Below are positions 44,442 to 54,207 of a stretch of DNA of 64,000 bases, piece by piece. The DNA lies in the NCBI GenBank assembly GCA_964436815.1, contig CAYTER010000002.1, forward strand, positions 1 to 64,000, written 5' to 3'. Position 1 is the first letter of the stretch, and each line of letters begins with the position of its first letter. The notes below the pieces were generated by a model. It searched no databases. It was not told where the DNA came from and saw only the letters and a list, made by a program, of their open reading frames with translations. Source of the DNA: UBA993 sp964436815 (GTDB lineage Bacteria > Bacillota > Dethiobacteria > DTU022). Position numbers and translations under genes: made by a program.

Positions 44442-44506
44442 CCCGGACACTCCCTCCTTTGCAGAATCTCATAAATCAGGCAATCCGCCACTTTAATTGA
44501 TCAGGG

Positions 44507-47500
44507 TTACCAATATGTACCCAGAAGGTATAAAATCAGTGCTGCCAGCGCTAAAACCAGCACCATGCGTAACACCAACATCAGAAATTTGCGATCCTTC
44601 CCGTTACGAAAGCCGTTTAATTTTCCATTTACTACCACAGTTTTTGCTGAACCCGAATCCGTAAGGCCACCAGCCACTTCACGATTAACAACTTTATAGA
44701 TCGACGGTATGGCCAGGAGCAAAAGGATCGTTCCGGTAATCTGACCACCGATGATCGTTAGCGCCATCGGCGCCTGAAGCTGTCCTCCTTCGCCCAGGCC
44801 CATGGCCAGGGGAACAAGCCCCAAAACTGTTGTGGCAGTCGTCATCAGGATTGGCCTCAACCTGGCCGACGCCCCTTCCACTATCGCTTCGACAAGCGGC
44901 AGGCCGTGAATCCTTCTCTGCTGATTTATAAAATCGACCATGATGATGCCGTCATTAACAAGCACCCCGGAAAGCACTACCACGCCGATCATCGCCGGGA
45001 TACTGATTTCATTGCCGGTCAGAATCAAAGCCAGAACCGCACCGGTATAAGCAAGGGGCAAGCTGCAGATGATAATGAAAGGATGAAGCAGCGATTCAAA
45101 CTGCGCAGCCATAACCAGGTAGACAAGAAGAGCGGCAACGATCATCACCAGCTGCAGTTCAGACATTACATCGCCCATCAGATTTGAACTGCCGGCATTT
45201 TTTATTTCATACCCGGCAGGCAGGCTGAGATCTTCTAAGATGGCCAGCGCTTCCGTCGTGGCCGAGCCCAGATCGATATTGCTGTACTGAACCTGGATCT
45301 GACCGACTATCTGCTGGTTCTCCCGGGGGATACTTTGTGGTCCGTAAGCTTCGGTTAATTCTGCGACTTCATCCAATTTCAGGTATTCGCCGGTAGGTGA
45401 ATAAAAACCGATATTCCCGAGATCGTCAAGCGTATTAATGTCCTGTTTCTGGTAGCCGAGGACGATATTCAAGACGCCCGATTCGGTCTCCATCCGGCTG
45501 ACCGGTATACCTTCCAGAGCCTGGCGGACTGCCGTGGCCACCTGGATCAGGGTTACCCCTTTTTGCAAAGCCTGGCTGTGATCCAGCCTGATGTGCACCT
45601 CGGGGCGGCTTTCTTCCAGTGAAGATTGTATATCAGTAAACGAAGGATGTTTTTCAAGTAGTTTTACGGCCTGCTCGGTTAAGCTGATTACCTGCTGCAG
45701 GTCGCTGCCGCTAACCACCAGATCAAGACGGGTTTCAAGTCCGGCGGCATCCAGTAATGATTCACGGGTAAACGCAGCCTGGGCTTCAACCGGGATCGAT
45801 TCAACCTCAACTCTTACTTCATCCATAATGTTGTCAATCTCACCTACATAATCGGGAGCGATTTCGACCCTGACCTGAGCTTCGTTGGAAACCCCTCCTT
45901 CACCGGGTATACCGATAAATCCGGCACCCCCGATCCGTGAGGAATACGATGCGACTTCCGGTTTGCGGGCCAGAATTTCTTCCAGCTCAGAGACAAAATC
46001 ATCAGTTGTGTCCATGATCGTGCCCGGGGGCAGTGTAATATCAATCCTGAAAGCAGATTCTTCGGGAGAAGGGAAAAGTTCATTGCCAAGAGTACCGTAA
46101 CCAACTACACCAACTACTACAAAGAGAGCAGCGAAAAGCAGCACCCACCATGGATAGCGAACTGCCATTTCAAGCATTTTCCGGTAAGTCGGAAGACGCT
46201 TTGGTTTAGGGCTACTTTCTTGATGATCACGGTCGTTTCGGAGCGAACGCGATGCCATCAGGGGGATGATCGTTAAAGCAACAATCAGCGAAGCAAGGAT
46301 CGCACAGGCTACTGTAAGGGCAAATTCCCAAAATAGCTGGCCTGCCAGACCGCTCAGGAAAACAACGGGGAAAAATACGCTGAGAGTAGTGAGGGTCGAA
46401 GCAGTGACAGCGCCGGACACCTCGCGCGCGCCTTCAACCGCTGCTTCAGCGGGTTCTTTGCCCATCTGGTAATGGCGATAAATATTTTCACTGACCACAA
46501 TGGCATTGTCAACCAACATTCCGGCGGCCAGGGCCAACCCGCCCAGGGTCATTAAATTAATGGTCAGGTCGGTAAAATAAAGCAGGGTAAAAGTGGTGAT
46601 AATCGCTGCCGGTATGCTGATTCCGATAAAAAGGGTTGTTCGCCAGTTTTTTAAGAACAGGATCAAGACCATGATGGCAAGAGCAGCCCCACCGACCAGG
46701 GACCAGGCCAAATCGGCCAGTGCGCTTTCAATTTCCGCCGCCTGATCAAAAATGGTATTGAACTGAACCGGAAATTCTCCAACCTTACTTTCCTCAGTCA
46801 GTTTTTCCAATTCAGCCCTGATCTGGCGAGCCACGATCACCGTATTGGCGTCGCCTTCCTTCTGGATTACCAGCCCGATGCTCGGCTGACTGTCAAAGCG
46901 GCTAATGGTTGACGGGTTATAAATATCCTGCTTGATCTCAGCCAGCATCCCTAAAGAAATCGGATCAATCGGAAAATCATCACCAAGATTGAAGTTTCCC
47001 AGGGAAGAACCTCCGGGAATCATAGAGTTTATAATCATTGTCGTGGCGAGATCCGTAAGGCTGCTTTCCAGCATCCGGGTTGTATCGCCTATCCCCTGTT
47101 GAATATCTCCCTGGACTGCCGTCAGCCATGCCCCGTAGTCCGGTATGGATACGATCGGTTCACGGCGGATTCTCTCCCAGTCTTCATGAAAAGCGATCTT
47201 TATTTGGCTGGGGCTGGACTCAACGATGAGAGCCGACCTGTCGCCAAGGGTACTGATCTGTTCAAAGGTAATATTATTTTCAAACAACCGGTTTTGATCC
47301 AGGGGCACCGAGAGATAGCTGTCTTGCCAAACCGCCTGATTGATCAGCCATACATCTTCAAGCCTGGTTACCCCCTCGCCCAGAACGGCGGCAGGATTCA
47401 AATCAGTCTGGAGCGGTATCTGCCCCAGAGCCTCCAGGGACAAAACCAGGCTCTGCCGGTCACGGTTATAGGTTACATTGGGATTGGCCGTAAAGAGCAG

Positions 47501-48484
47501 CAGACTGGCCGACAGATCGCCATTGTTTTCCGCCACTCTTTGAGCGTTGATCGGCAGGTTAATACTGCCCGCTGCAAAAGTTACCTGATCGAAATTAAAC
47601 AGATCATCCCAGTAAAGATCATTAACCGGCACCGGCCTGGAAGATGGCGCACCGCCTCCGGCAAACAGACCGTTTTGCCCTGATAAAAGGCGGTTCAGGT
47701 TTATATCAACTTCCTGACCGACTAATTTTTCAAGCGCTTCCTGATCGATCTTGAAGCCAACGATCAGATCGGATAAAAGATCGCTGTCTGTGTAACGCCC
47801 CAGGAATCTGATCCTGACCTGGCGATCATCGAGCTCGATAATCCCGGCCGGCAGATCAATCAGGCTGGCTCTTAGAATATTAGCAATCTGTTCAAATGAG
47901 ACTTCATACTCAGCCATCACTTCAGGGGTGGTTCTGACAAAAAGATCCTGACGGGCGCCACCCTGAATCTGGACGCTGGCTACTCCCGTTAACGATTCCA
48001 GCCTTGGCAGAGCTTTCTCTTCCAGCCACTCAGTCAGTTCAACCGGATCTTCGCTGCCGCTGGCCGATAACTGCATAATCGGCAGCAGCGTGGGGTCAAA
48101 TTCAAAAAGAAGCGGCCGCTGGACACCTTCGGGAAAACTGAGTATATCCATCCGAACGTTAACATCTTCGCGCACTTTCTTGATGTCAGCACCCCAGTTA
48201 AAGCGCATAATTACCAGGGAAAGGTTTTCCCTGGAAAACGAATTAAGCGCAGTCAAGCCGCTTACTGCAGAGACGCTGTCTTCAATCGGCTTGGTAACCA
48301 GTTCAAGGGTTTCCTGGGGAGAGCTGCCGGGAAATACAGTGATAACCGCCAGAACCGGGGCCTGGATCTCCGGCAGCAGATCAAGCGGGCTTTGATAAAG
48401 GCTGACTAATCCTATAACCAGGATCACCAGCAAGATCATGGTGGTCGCTATTGGTCTTCTGACTGCTAAATCCGATAAGTTCAA
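44507..48484 (-). CDS. RND superfamily exporter (AcrB/SwrC-like) with a large porter-domain insertion
   Basis: A 1325-residue inner-membrane transporter, about 250-300 residues longer than usual. It starts with LAVRRPIATTMILLVIL and has the proton relay in GMLVDNAIVVSENIYRHY (TM4; the usual second Asp is Asn, common in Firmicute members) and the 12-helix RND layout in two halves. The extra sequence lies at about residues 246-510, in the periplasmic-type loop between TM1 and TM2, and is rich in Asn, Leu and Gly. No membrane-fusion or outer-channel gene is near. It probably exports lipids or hydrophobic drugs. TTG start with AGGAGG 10 bases upstream. TetR regulator follows. Confidence 0.9.
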   Translation of the reverse strand: MNLSDLAVRRPIATTMILLVILVIGLVSLYQSPLDLLPEIQAPVLAVITVFPGSSPQETLELVTKPIEDSVSAVSGLTALNSFSRENLSLVIMRFNWGADIKKVREDVNVRMDILSFPEGVQRPLLFEFDPTLLPIMQLSASGSEDPVELTEWLEEKALPRLESLTGVASVQIQGGARQDLFVRTTPEVMAEYEVSFEQIANILRASLIDLPAGIIELDDRQVRIRFLGRYTDSDLLSDLIVGFKIDQEALEKLVGQEVDINLNRLLSGQNGLFAGGGAPSSRPVPVNDLYWDDLFNFDQVTFAAGSINLPINAQRVAENNGDLSASLLLFTANPNVTYNRDRQSLVLSLEALGQIPLQTDLNPAAVLGEGVTRLEDVWLINQAVWQDSYLSVPLDQNRLFENNITFEQISTLGDRSALIVESSPSQIKIAFHEDWERIRREPIVSIPDYGAWLTAVQGDIQQGIGDTTRMLESSLTDLATTMIINSMIPGGSSLGNFNLGDDFPIDPISLGMLAEIKQDIYNPSTISRFDSQPSIGLVIQKEGDANTVIVARQIRAELEKLTEESKVGEFPVQFNTIFDQAAEIESALADLAWSLVGGAALAIMVLILFLKNWRTTLFIGISIPAAIITTFTLLYFTDLTINLMTLGGLALAAGMLVDNAIVVSENIYRHYQMGKEPAEAAVEGAREVSGAVTASTLTTLSVFFPVVFLSGLAGQLFWEFALTVACAILASLIVALTIIPLMASRSLRNDRDHQESSPKPKRLPTYRKMLEMAVRYPWWVLLFAALFVVVGVVGYGTLGNELFPSPEESAFRIDITLPPGTIMDTTDDFVSELEEILARKPEVASYSSRIGGAGFIGIPGEGGVSNEAQVRVEIAPDYVGEIDNIMDEVRVEVESIPVEAQAAFTRESLLDAAGLETRLDLVVSGSDLQQVISLTEQAVKLLEKHPSFTDIQSSLEESRPEVHIRLDHSQALQKGVTLIQVATAVRQALEGIPVSRMETESGVLNIVLGYQKQDINTLDDLGNIGFYSPTGEYLKLDEVAELTEAYGPQSIPRENQQIVGQIQVQYSNIDLGSATTEALAILEDLSLPAGYEIKNAGSSNLMGDVMSELQLVMIVAALLVYLVMAAQFESLLHPFIIICSLPLAYTGAVLALILTGNEISIPAMIGVVVLSGVLVNDGIIMVDFINQQRRIHGLPLVEAIVEGASARLRPILMTTATTVLGLVPLAMGLGEGGQLQAPMALTIIGGQITGTILLLLAIPSIYKVVNREVAGGLTDSGSAKTVVVNGKLNGFRNGKDRKFLMLVLRMVLVLALAALILYLLGTYW

Positions 48485-48510
48485 ACTGTAATGCCTCCTG
48501 AAAGTTTCAA

Positions 48511-48530
48511 CCGGCTGACCGGTCGGTCGG
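48511..48530. promoter_or_regulatory. Putative TetR operator of the RND operon
   Basis: The 20-mer CCGGCTGACCGGTCGGTCGG has dyad symmetry around CCGG with 8 of 10 paired positions and resembles GACCG-type TetR operators. It sits just downstream of the predicted start of transcription, where a repressor would block. Confidence 0.45.
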
Positions 48531-48540
48531 CCACTTTCAC

Positions 48541-48549
48541 ATTATAGCA
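48541..48549 (-). promoter_or_regulatory. Extended -10 promoter of the RND-tetR operon
   Basis: Minus strand TGCTATAAT (48541-48549), a perfect extended -10, about 57 bases before the TTG start. No good -35 is visible. Confidence 0.5.
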
Positions 48550-48598
48550 TAAAATTTTTAACTGGATGCGTTACGGATAAATTTGCTTCCATGCAGTG

Positions 48599-49507
48599 TT
48601 AGCGGTTGCGGGCGACCGAGTAAGCGGCGAGCGCGATCGAGGCCATCTTGCCCATCGGCGGCTCGTTGCGTGAAGTCAGGATCACCGGTCTTGAAGCGCC
48701 AAGGACCAAGCCACCCATACGTCCGCCGGCAAAATAGATAATCGCTTTACCGAGAAGATTACCGGCTTCAATATTAGGAACCATCAGCAGATCTGTTTTG
48801 CCGGCAATCGGGCTGTCAATTCCTTTATGCAGCGCTGCTTCCAGGCTGACTGCAATATCAAGAGGAGTAGGACCGTCTACAACCGCTCCCGGAAAAGCTT
48901 CAGCAGCCATTTCTTTTAAAGCCTGGGCATCCACGGTTGACGGCATTTTCGGATCTACTTTTTCGTTGGCCGTTAAAAAAGCGACTTTCGGATGTTCCAG
49001 CCCAACAGCCTGCAGGAACTCAACCGCATTCTGGGTGATCGCTTTTTTCTGCTCCAGGTTGGGGCTGACATTCAAACCGCCATCAGTCATGTAAATCAGG
49101 CGATAGTAGCCGGGCACTTCGTATATAGCCAGGTGGCTTAGGATTCGATCGCGCCTCATCCCGCCCTCGGGATGAAGAACGGCTCTTAGAAAATCCGAGC
49201 TGTTGACCATCCCTTTCATCAGGATATCAGCCCGCCCGGAAGCGACCTCTTTTACTGCCCGGTGTGTGGCTGCAATCGGATCCGGTTCATCAATGATCTC
49301 GATTCCCTGCAGGTTCAGGCTGACCGTCATCGCCAGCCGCCAGATCCGCTCTTCGGGACCGATCAGGACAAAATCAACCAAACCTTCCTTGCGGCTGTCC
49401 CTGACCGCTTCCAGAACCGCTTCTTCCGAAGCAGCGGCGACACAGAGGCGGCATGGAGGCAGCTCTTTAACTGCTGCAATAACCTGGTAGAAATTTTCAA
49501 ATGACAT
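48599..49507 (-). CDS. ptb: Phosphate butyryltransferase
   Basis: A 302-residue phosphate acyltransferase. It interconverts butyryl-CoA (or a branched acyl-CoA) and butyryl phosphate. Family stretches are VDFVLIGPEERI, ASGRADILMKGMVNSSDFLRAVL, and MTDGGLNVSPNLEQK. It lies 55 bases after butyrate kinase in the same operon, the usual ptb-buk pairing that makes ATP from acyl-CoA. Chain-length preference cannot be read from the sequence. GGGAGG is upstream. Confidence 0.94.
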   Translation of the reverse strand: MSFENFYQVIAAVKELPPCRLCVAAASEEAVLEAVRDSRKEGLVDFVLIGPEERIWRLAMTVSLNLQGIEIIDEPDPIAATHRAVKEVASGRADILMKGMVNSSDFLRAVLHPEGGMRRDRILSHLAIYEVPGYYRLIYMTDGGLNVSPNLEQKKAITQNAVEFLQAVGLEHPKVAFLTANEKVDPKMPSTVDAQALKEMAAEAFPGAVVDGPTPLDIAVSLEAALHKGIDSPIAGKTDLLMVPNIEAGNLLGKAIIYFAGGRMGGLVLGASRPVILTSRNEPPMGKMASIALAAYSVARNR

Positions 49508-49562
49508 CCGAGAGAACCCTCCCCTTTAAATGCAGAGTTTTCACTGTAAACCTGGTACAGGA

Positions 49563-50624
49563 TTAATACCTGAGAGCTTCTGATTCGCCGCGTAAAACAC
49601 GAAGCGCCCCAGAAACCAGGGCTTCCAACTCTTCTTCACCAGCCAGAACTTCAACGGGCGCAATAGATGATACCCGCTCTGAAATCTGATCAACTAAGGT
49701 TTTTGCGTTAGCCATACCACCGGTGATTACAATCAGATCCACTTCGCCTTTTAAAACAGTTGCCATCGCGCCAATTTCCTTTGCCACCTGGTAAGCCATG
49801 GCAGAAACAACCAATGCAGCTTCCTGATCGCCATCCTGAACCCTTTTCTCGACACTGATGAAATCCTTGCTGCCCAGATAAGAAAAAATGCCACCCTGAG
49901 AGGTTAACAGACGGGTTAGCTGCTCCTGATTATAATTACCGCTGAAGCAGAGCCGCACCAAACCCAGGGAAGGCAGGGTGCCGCATCTTTCAAGGGAAAA
50001 AGGGCCTTCTTCATTAGCGTTATTGACATCAATCATTTTGCCTAAACAGTGAGCCGATACGGAGATGCCGCTGCCTAAATGAGCTACTACCATCTTCATT
50101 TCAGAGTATTTGTTCCCGGCCCGATCAGCCGCCAGTCTGGCCATCGCTTTCATGTTCAGGGCATGAGACATGCTTAAGCGGGGAACACCTTTTAAACCTG
50201 ACAAGCGGGCTTCCGGTTCAAATTCATCTACGGTTACCGGATCCACGGTGAAGAGGGGTAACCCCAATTTCCTGGCCAGGGGCAGAGCAATGATTGAACC
50301 TAAGTTCGATGCGTGCCAGCCGTATTTTGCAGTACGGAGTTCTTCATAAATTGCCTCATCCACCAGGTAGGTCCCTGAAGCTAGTGGCTTTAAGAGTCCC
50401 CCTCGCACAACAATGGCAGAGAGTTTTGTCAATGCAATTTCATTGGCTTTAAGAAAAGAGAGGATTGCCTCACGGCGAATTTCAGCCTGCTGTTCACGGT
50501 CAAGATCAGCTGCTATTTCTTTTTCAGAATGTCGCAAAGTCTCTTTAAGAAGACAGGTATGATCATCGAAAAGCCCGATTTTGGTTGAGGTGGATCCCGG
50601 ATTAAGGGCGAGGATCAGATACAT
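49563..50624 (-). CDS. buk: Butyrate kinase
   Basis: A 353-residue ASKHA kinase that converts butyryl phosphate and ADP to butyrate and ATP. LALNPGSTSTKIGLF is the acetokinase-type phosphate-1 motif; VVAHLGSGISVSAH and VITGGMANAKTL are family motifs. Upstream of ptb; reversed order from C. acetobutylicum's ptb-buk, which does happen in other Clostridia. AAAGGAG lies before the ATG. Driven by the promoter at 50696-50724. Confidence 0.94.
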   Translation of the reverse strand: MYLILALNPGSTSTKIGLFDDHTCLLKETLRHSEKEIAADLDREQQAEIRREAILSFLKANEIALTKLSAIVVRGGLLKPLASGTYLVDEAIYEELRTAKYGWHASNLGSIIALPLARKLGLPLFTVDPVTVDEFEPEARLSGLKGVPRLSMSHALNMKAMARLAADRAGNKYSEMKMVVAHLGSGISVSAHCLGKMIDVNNANEEGPFSLERCGTLPSLGLVRLCFSGNYNQEQLTRLLTSQGGIFSYLGSKDFISVEKRVQDGDQEAALVVSAMAYQVAKEIGAMATVLKGEVDLIVITGGMANAKTLVDQISERVSSIAPVEVLAGEEELEALVSGALRVLRGESEALRY

Positions 50625-50695
50625 TAAGCCACTCCTTTGCCTGCCGGTTCAAGCATAACAGTAAACTATAGCCTTAACAGGTTAATTCCGCTTTT

Positions 50696-50724
50696 ATTCT
50701 ATGTGATTTTACGTTAGATTACAA
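50696..50724 (-). promoter_or_regulatory. Promoter of buk-ptb
   Basis: Minus strand TTGTAA (50719-50724), 17 bases, TAGAAT (50696-50701), about 70 bases before the buk ATG. Confidence 0.55.
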
Positions 50725-50743
50725 ACTACTAATAAACTTCTGC

Positions 50744-52906
50744 TTAAGGATCAACTTTACCTGCAGCCTGCCTGATAGAGAGGGCAATCCGGTTTCTTTC
50801 CCGATCGATACTCAGGATCTTGACTGTCACTGTTTCTTCCAACTGCAGAACATCAAGCGGGTGCTTAATAAAGCGGTCGGCAATTTCAGAAATATGAACC
50901 AACCCGTCATGATGCACCCCTACATCAATAAATGCGCCAAAATCAACAATATTGCGGACGATTCCATTGAGCGTCATTCCCGGTTCCAGATCGTCAATCC
51001 CGGTAATCGATTTCATAAAGACCGGCTTGGGCAGATCTTCACGCGGATCTCGGCCCGGTTTCCGGAATTCCTCCAGGATATCGCGAACGGTCGGCTCTCC
51101 TGCGTTAAACGCAGCGGCAAGTTCGGCTACGAGATCATCCCGGGTTGCTGGAATTTTATCCGGTGAACCAAGATCAGCCGGTTGAAGGCCTAGCCGCTCA
51201 ATCATTTTTTCTGCCAGGTCATAAGATTCCGGGTGTACGGCGCTTCGTTCGAGATATTTCTCACTTTCAGGGAGGCGTAAAAAACCGGCGCACTGCTTGA
51301 AGATCTTCGGTCCCAACCCCTGTAATTTGAGTAATTCGGAACGGGATTTGAAGGTCCCGTTCTGATCACGATATTCAACAATCCGGCCGGCTACAGTGCT
51401 GTTGATCCCGGCGACATAGGCCAGAAGCTCGGCTGAAGCATTGTTTAGCTCAACACCAACATTGTTGACACAGCTTTCCACTGTTCCGGCAAGAGAGCTG
51501 TCCAGATCTTTTGTTGCCATGTCATGCTGGTATTGACCTACTCCGATCGCTTTCGGATCAATTTTAACCAGCTCAGCAAGCGGATCCTGGAGCCGGCGGG
51601 CAATCGAAACGGCACTGCGCTCAGCGACATCAAGATTGGGAAACTCTTTTCGCGCAGCTTGTGAGGCAGAGTAAACACTGGCGCCGGCTTCATTGACAAT
51701 CGTATATTCGATCGGACGGTCGGCATCTTTAATTGCTCCGGCGACAAAGATCTCACTTTCCCGCGAAGCGGTGCCATTACCGATCGCGATACAGTCTATA
51801 TGATGTTTTTCCAACATTTGCTGGAGTTTCTCATTGGCTCCGGCCTGATCATTGCGCGGAGCGGTAGGGAATATTGCTGCTGTTTCAAGCAGACGGCCTG
51901 TTTCAGATACTGCCGCCAGTTTACAACCCGTCCTAAAACCTGGATCCCAGCCAAGGACCCGTTTGTTGCGTACAGGAGGCACCAGTAATCTTTTTTTTAG
52001 GTTCGCCCTGAATACAACAAGAGCGCCGGCAAAAGCCTTATCAATCAGGTCCTGCCACAGCTCCCTTTCCAGTGAGGGGTGAATCAGGCGTTTAATGCTG
52101 TCAGCTGCCGCTTCCCGGATTAAACTGGAACAGGCTTCGTTAACTTCATTACGAAGATATGCTGCGTTCACAATTTTCAAAGCCGGCTCAACTTCTAAAA
52201 CTATTTTAAAATCAAGAGCCTTTTCTTTTGCGCCGCGATTAATCGCTAATACCCGGTGATCTTTTATACTTGAAAGCGGTTCACTGAATTGCTCGTAATG
52301 ATCGTATTTATCATCCACTGCATCAGCTATCTTTTTAACTTCAATTATTGCCCCGCGCCTATGTAAGCTGCGGAGGGATTTTCGGACTGAAGCATCATCA
52401 GAGATGATCTCCGCAATAATATCAGCTGCTCCCTGGAGAGCATCTTTTACGGTTAACAATCCACTCCCGGGATCAATCAGCTTTATAGCTTCCTGCTCTG
52501 GATCAATCTGACCTTCCATCACCTTTAGGGCAAGCGGCTCAAGCCCCTGGTCACGCGCTACGGAGGCTCTGGTGCGTTTTTTAGGCCGGTAAGGCCGGTA
52601 GAGATCATCAAGTTCGGTAACTGTTTGCGCCAGTTCGATCATTTTCTGAAGTTCCGGGGTCAGCTCATCCTGGCTTTCAATCAGACGCATAACATCCTGT
52701 CGCCTTGCTTCAAGGTTACGATATTGAATCAGTCTGTCCTGCAGCAGCCGTAATTCTTCATCATTAAGACCGCCGGTTTGTTCTTTACGGTAACGGGCAA
52801 TGAAAGGTACGGTGTTTCCTTCGTCAAGTAACGCTGCGCTCTGGATAATTTTATACAGATCAATACCCGTTTCCTTGCTGATTCGTTTAAATACTAACTC
52901 CTGCAT
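50744..52906 (-). CDS. tex: Tex family RNA-binding transcription accessory protein
   Basis: A 720-residue Tex protein. Typical order: N-terminal helical domain (NTVPFIARYRKEQTGGLNDEELR), YqgF/RNase H-like domain (DPGFRTGCKLAAV; AIGNGTASRESE), helix-hairpin-helix (about 480-560; YVAGINSTVAGRIVEYRDQNG) and a C-terminal S1 RNA-binding domain (FVDVGVHHDGLVHISEI). Binds nucleic acid and affects transcription or translation in many bacteria. Full length. GGAGGC before the ATG. Confidence 0.95.
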   Translation of the reverse strand: MQELVFKRISKETGIDLYKIIQSAALLDEGNTVPFIARYRKEQTGGLNDEELRLLQDRLIQYRNLEARRQDVMRLIESQDELTPELQKMIELAQTVTELDDLYRPYRPKKRTRASVARDQGLEPLALKVMEGQIDPEQEAIKLIDPGSGLLTVKDALQGAADIIAEIISDDASVRKSLRSLHRRGAIIEVKKIADAVDDKYDHYEQFSEPLSSIKDHRVLAINRGAKEKALDFKIVLEVEPALKIVNAAYLRNEVNEACSSLIREAAADSIKRLIHPSLERELWQDLIDKAFAGALVVFRANLKKRLLVPPVRNKRVLGWDPGFRTGCKLAAVSETGRLLETAAIFPTAPRNDQAGANEKLQQMLEKHHIDCIAIGNGTASRESEIFVAGAIKDADRPIEYTIVNEAGASVYSASQAARKEFPNLDVAERSAVSIARRLQDPLAELVKIDPKAIGVGQYQHDMATKDLDSSLAGTVESCVNNVGVELNNASAELLAYVAGINSTVAGRIVEYRDQNGTFKSRSELLKLQGLGPKIFKQCAGFLRLPESEKYLERSAVHPESYDLAEKMIERLGLQPADLGSPDKIPATRDDLVAELAAAFNAGEPTVRDILEEFRKPGRDPREDLPKPVFMKSITGIDDLEPGMTLNGIVRNIVDFGAFIDVGVHHDGLVHISEIADRFIKHPLDVLQLEETVTVKILSIDRERNRIALSIRQAAGKVDP

Positions 52907-52936
52907 TACTGCCTCCGATCATTACTGCCAAAAATA

Positions 52937-54148
52937 TTAAAGGTCTTCATCAGGAGATTCTTCTGGATCCGGAGATTCTTCTACATCCGGATCAGGAGAG
53001 GGTTCCGGTTCCGGAGCGGGTTCAGGCTCATCTTCAGGCTCTTCTTCCGCTTCATCTACCGGTTCCGGTTCCGGCACTTCTTCCGGCAAAGGCTCCGGCT
53101 CTATTTCCAGATCATCTTCGGGGTGCGGCTCGGCTGTAACCGGACCCGGCAAGTAAGGTTCTTCCAGCCTTCCCACGGTCAACCCAAAAACATTTTCGAT
53201 AATCTCAACCCGGTAATCCCCATCGATTACAAGATAATAGATATTCTGGCCATCACGGTTGGATAGTTTGCCCTCACCGGCAAATACATATCCTTCAATT
53301 TGATCATAATCAAGGCGCAACCCGAAAAATACAAGGGTTAGCATCTGCAGTGGGGTAAGGGTCGTATCAATATTTTCATTAACAGCACGGTAAAAAGGCG
53401 GAAGAGTAACCAACCCCCCTGGTGAAAGCAGCTGCCTGAACATGGCGATCAGCGCTTTCTGCTGCCTTTGGGTTCTACCCCTTTCCCCGCCCAGGTTATC
53501 AGCCCTGCTGCGCACATACTGCATAAAAGTTGCTCCATCCAACCTTTGTTTACCGGCATTAACAAGGATATCCCCTCTTCCGTAATTAGAGCGAACTTCT
53601 TTTTCAACCTCTATTTCAACCCCACCGATACTGTCAATAATATCCTTGGCACCATCCATATCAACAATGACATAGTCATGGATGGCAATGCCGCCTAAAA
53701 AATCTTCAATCGTCCGGATTACAGTTTCAATCCCTCCTAAATGAGGGTTAGCATCTTCAGCAGTGCGGTAATAACCATACATGTAGGAATGGTTGATTTT
53801 GTCATAGATATTTACCCCATTAATCTGCACATAGCTGTCCCGGGGGATCGATACAAGGGCCACTTTACCGGTATTTAAGTTTAACGCGGCAATCATGATA
53901 GTATCCGGCCGGAAAAGACTGTACTGGCTGTCGCGGGCTGCCGAACGGTCGAAGCCTAGCAAAGCAATATTTAAAGTTTCGCCCTCTAAATAATCCATTC
54001 GATCAACTGTCGAAGCCACCGGGGATCTTTCAATAAATCTTTCCGGGAAGAATGCAAAGGCTGCAGAGGTTAAAAAAACAGGAACAAACAACAAAATGAT
54101 CAGTATTTTCAACATTGAATATTTCTTATTTCTTTTCCTGTCCGCCAC
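52937..54148 (-). CDS. LytR-CpsA-Psr (LCP) family protein with acidic C-terminal tail
   Basis: A 403-residue cell-wall polymer ligase candidate. One N-terminal membrane helix (about 12-35) is followed by the LCP domain with LLGFDRSAARDS, F-R-P-D-T-I-M, SIPRDSYVQINGV (the two R-D motifs), DKINHSYMYG and RSRADNLGGERGRTQRQQ. LCP enzymes attach wall polymers to peptidoglycan outside the membrane. The last 55 or so residues are nearly all Glu, Asp and Pro, an unusual tail. GTG start at 54148, about 10 bases after GAGGAG; a TTG upstream has no site. Downstream of lepB in the same operon. Confidence 0.88.
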   Translation of the reverse strand: MADRKRNKKYSMLKILIILLFVPVFLTSAAFAFFPERFIERSPVASTVDRMDYLEGETLNIALLGFDRSAARDSQYSLFRPDTIMIAALNLNTGKVALVSIPRDSYVQINGVNIYDKINHSYMYGYYRTAEDANPHLGGIETVIRTIEDFLGGIAIHDYVIVDMDGAKDIIDSIGGVEIEVEKEVRSNYGRGDILVNAGKQRLDGATFMQYVRSRADNLGGERGRTQRQQKALIAMFRQLLSPGGLVTLPPFYRAVNENIDTTLTPLQMLTLVFFGLRLDYDQIEGYVFAGEGKLSNRDGQNIYYLVIDGDYRVEIIENVFGLTVGRLEEPYLPGPVTAEPHPEDDLEIEPEPLPEEVPEPEPVDEAEEEPEDEPEPAPEPEPSPDPDVEESPDPEESPDEDL

Positions 54149-54207
54149 CGGAAAACAGCTCCTCGTCAAAAAACTAATGGTTTCTGGGATCCACTGATCT
54201 GTGCTTT

